This document shows positions 62,614 to 64,000 of a DNA stretch of 64,000 nucleotides, piece after piece. How positions within the stretch are numbered: position 1 is the first letter of the stretch; every line of letters starts with the position of its first letter. Position numbers and translations under genes: made by a program. This DNA comes from Deltaproteobacteria bacterium (GTDB lineage Bacteria > Desulfobacterota > Desulfuromonadia > Geobacterales > Geobacteraceae), in the NCBI GenBank assembly GCA_009668975.1, contig SBEG01000019.1, forward strand, positions 1-64,000, written 5' to 3'. The notes under the pieces are model-generated. The model did not search any database and had not been told where the DNA came from. It worked only from the letters and a program-made list of their open reading frames with translations.

Positions 62614-63702
62614 TCAGGCAGCTTCTTCCTCATCCGCTACGGCTGCTTCGGCAAAGAGCTCGTCAAAAATTTCCTGAACGGTGGTAATCCTGTCAGCCTT
62701 GTAGGCGTTTGTTCCACAGAAAATCAGACCGGTTTCCACGTCGCCTCGCTGGGCCCGGTCCAAGGCCCGAACAATGCAAAAACGCTCGCCGGTTTCCTTG
62801 TAGGTACATTTTTTCAGGCAACCGGTAGAACACACGACCCCGTTCGAATGATCATGGGCGACAATTGCCTCGCGATTCTTGATGATCGCCCTTCCCGGCA
62901 GCCCCGCCGGACTCATGATCAGACCGATGTCTTCCTGACGGCAGTCAAGGTAAGCCTGCTTGAAACTGTCGGCGGCATCACATTCTTTCGTGGCGACAAA
63001 GCGGCTGGCCATCTGCACGGCATCCGCGCCCTGAGCAAGGGCATGCATCACATCGGCACGGTCCCAGATACCTCCGGCGGCGACAACCGGGATATCCCGG
63101 CCGAAATCACTTCTAAAATACTCTTTAATCGCCCGGATCGTTCCATAGTGATCATAGTCGCCGGTACCGATGTTTTCCAGCTTTTCTCCCAGATGACCGC
63201 CCGCGGTATCAGGGTCCTCCACGAGAACGGCGTCAGGCAGCCGGTTATAGCCCCGCTGCCATTTCTTGGCAATCAGCTGTGCCGCCCTGAGCGATGACAC
63301 GATGGGAACCAGTGCAACATGAGGGGCGTGGGCAGTCAGTTCTGGAAGGGTCATGGGCAGACCGGCGCCGCAGATAATGACCTTGGCGCCTCCTTCCACG
63401 GAAGCCTTTACCAGGTTTTCGTAATCAGACAGGGCCACCATCACATTGACCCCGATGACGCCATCGGGGGCGATGGCATACGCCTTTCGCAACTCTTCCT
63501 TCATGGCCTCGGGTTCAGCCTGCATATAGTTCGCGCCCGTATAGAAGGGGCTGTTCATGGCAATACCGGCCGCCGCGACAATGCCTATTCCGCCGCAACG
63601 GGCAACATGTCCGGCCAGGGAGCCCCCGGAAATCCGGACTCCCATTCCTCCCTGAATCAAAGGGTATTTGACCGTATGAGCACCTAGTGTAAATGGCTGC
63701 AT
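62614..63702 (-). CDS. Nitronate monooxygenase / enoyl-ACP reductase II-family flavoprotein
   Basis: 362 aa. FMN TIM-barrel: PLIQGGMGVRISGGSLAGHV at the start, IGVNVMVALSDYENLV, AVLVEDPDTAGGHLGEKLEN with the active-site His region, and PVVAAGGIWDRADVMHALAQ followed by GADAVQMASRF for phosphate binding. A Cys cluster near the C-terminus (CSTGCLKKCTYKETGERFC) is characteristic of one deltaproteobacterial/anaerobe subgroup and might hold a cluster. It may oxidise nitronates or reduce enoyl thioesters; the family cannot be split by eye. Confidence 0.85.
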   Translation of the reverse strand: MQPFTLGAHTVKYPLIQGGMGVRISGGSLAGHVARCGGIGIVAAAGIAMNSPFYTGANYMQAEPEAMKEELRKAYAIAPDGVIGVNVMVALSDYENLVKASVEGGAKVIICGAGLPMTLPELTAHAPHVALVPIVSSLRAAQLIAKKWQRGYNRLPDAVLVEDPDTAGGHLGEKLENIGTGDYDHYGTIRAIKEYFRSDFGRDIPVVAAGGIWDRADVMHALAQGADAVQMASRFVATKECDAADSFKQAYLDCRQEDIGLIMSPAGLPGRAIIKNREAIVAHDHSNGVVCSTGCLKKCTYKETGERFCIVRALDRAQRGDVETGLIFCGTNAYKADRITTVQEIFDELFAEAAVADEEEAA

Positions 63703-63863
63703 TCGTGTTCCTTCCTTCCCCCATCAAGGGCTGGTGTTTTCTTTCGTGACTTCAGCATACTGGAAAAAGAATCTTCAATGTGTAATAGTATTGTAAAATC
63801 CCCTTGAAAGCCACGGAGACTCACCGTTGCCCTGGCTTTTCTCACGATCGGACACCTGGTCAT

Positions 63864-64000
63864 ATGAAATGGATCAAACGTCTTTTTCACCCCCTCATCG
63901 CCTTCATCGCCATCCAGCTCGTCTGGGGGGTGTTAGTCCTGTTCTGGATCTCCTGGTTTCTGGACAGTAAACGGGAATTCCGCAACCTGGCCAAACACTA
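63864..64000 (+). CDS. N-terminus of a membrane protein, truncated by the window end
   Basis: 45 complete codons from ATG 63864 to the end of the window, frame open. One strong transmembrane helix (PLIAFIAIQLVWGVLVLFWI) after a basic start, then a charged linker (DSKREFRNLAKHY). This looks like the first helix of a membrane-bound sensor or histidine kinase, but the rest is missing. Confidence 0.5.
   Translation, partial: MKWIKRLFHPLIAFIAIQLVWGVLVLFWISWFLDSKREFRNLAKH

Noticed and set aside
1..64000. CRISPR array, tRNA or rRNA genes
   Set aside because: No regularly spaced direct repeats with spacers and no cloverleaf or ribosomal sequence were recognised in the non-coding gaps; the only direct repeats are inside the InlB-type gene.

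Overview
The window looks like chromosomal DNA of a Geobacter-type deltaproteobacterium (Geobacteraceae/Desulfuromonadia). This is inferred from family content: GEMM-I riboswitches with the A20 signature reported for cyclic AMP-GMP sensing in Geobacter, a nifB leader with a sigma-54 promoter followed by a terminator, a divergent draG, a stand-alone DUF4911 protein next to tldD, and PocR-GAF-GGDEF signalling. No rRNA or tRNA gene was recognised.

Positions 1-28.8 kb are an extracellular polysaccharide locus. It opens with an initiating sugar transferase carrying a degenerate GGDEF-like N-terminus. A first WbpB/WbpD/WbpE-like set for a 3-acetamido sugar follows, then two tandem FemAB-type acyltransferases, a membrane protein and a polysaccharide deacetylase. 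A minus-strand cassette (8.5-13.6 kb) holds an acyl carrier protein, an acyl-CoA-dehydrogenase-like oxidase, a stand-alone amino-acid adenylation enzyme, a 35-residue ACP-like fragment, an amidohydrolase and a GNAT. It is divergent from etfB and a ferredoxin-fused etfA, and resembles the carrier-bound amino-acid oxidation logic of pyrrole-carboxylate (PltF/PltL/PltE) systems. After a degenerate IS3 remnant comes an AT-rich plus-strand operon (17.2-28.8 kb). It contains a glycosyltransferase, a WbpB-WbpD fusion, a second WbpE, a WbpI-like epimerase, a Wzx-like flippase, a Wzy-like polymerase, two more GT4 enzymes and an unassigned alpha-toroid-like protein.

From 28.9 to 33.2 kb the minus strand carries two exported surface proteins, a parallel beta-helix protein and an FN3/InlB-repeat protein with two nearly identical 456-bp tandem units. 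Upstream of them lies a long leader with three GEMM-I riboswitches in series. The two promoter-proximal ones have the A20 (cyclic AMP-GMP) signature and terminators overlapping the aptamer. The gene-proximal one has the G20 (c-di-GMP) signature and a Shine-Dalgarno-sequestering hairpin. This is the most striking feature of the window.

From 33.6 to 64 kb the sequence is GC-richer and mostly housekeeping. It includes an iron-sulfur flavoprotein, a rhodanese-YceI fusion lacking the catalytic Cys, a LuxR-type regulator, draG/nifB with a regulatory leader, a two-domain GNAT, tex, a cold shock protein, a rhomboid protease, a CYTH phosphatase-like protein, a DMT transporter, an EndoQ-like PHP protein, a PocR-GAF-GGDEF protein, DUF4911-tldD, yacG-gltX, aguA-aguB, serA, pncA, pncB, ahcY, a nitronate-monooxygenase-family enzyme and the start of a membrane protein running off the end. 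A MITE-like palindrome (33.6 kb) has a half copy fitted exactly between two convergent stop codons (40.2 kb).
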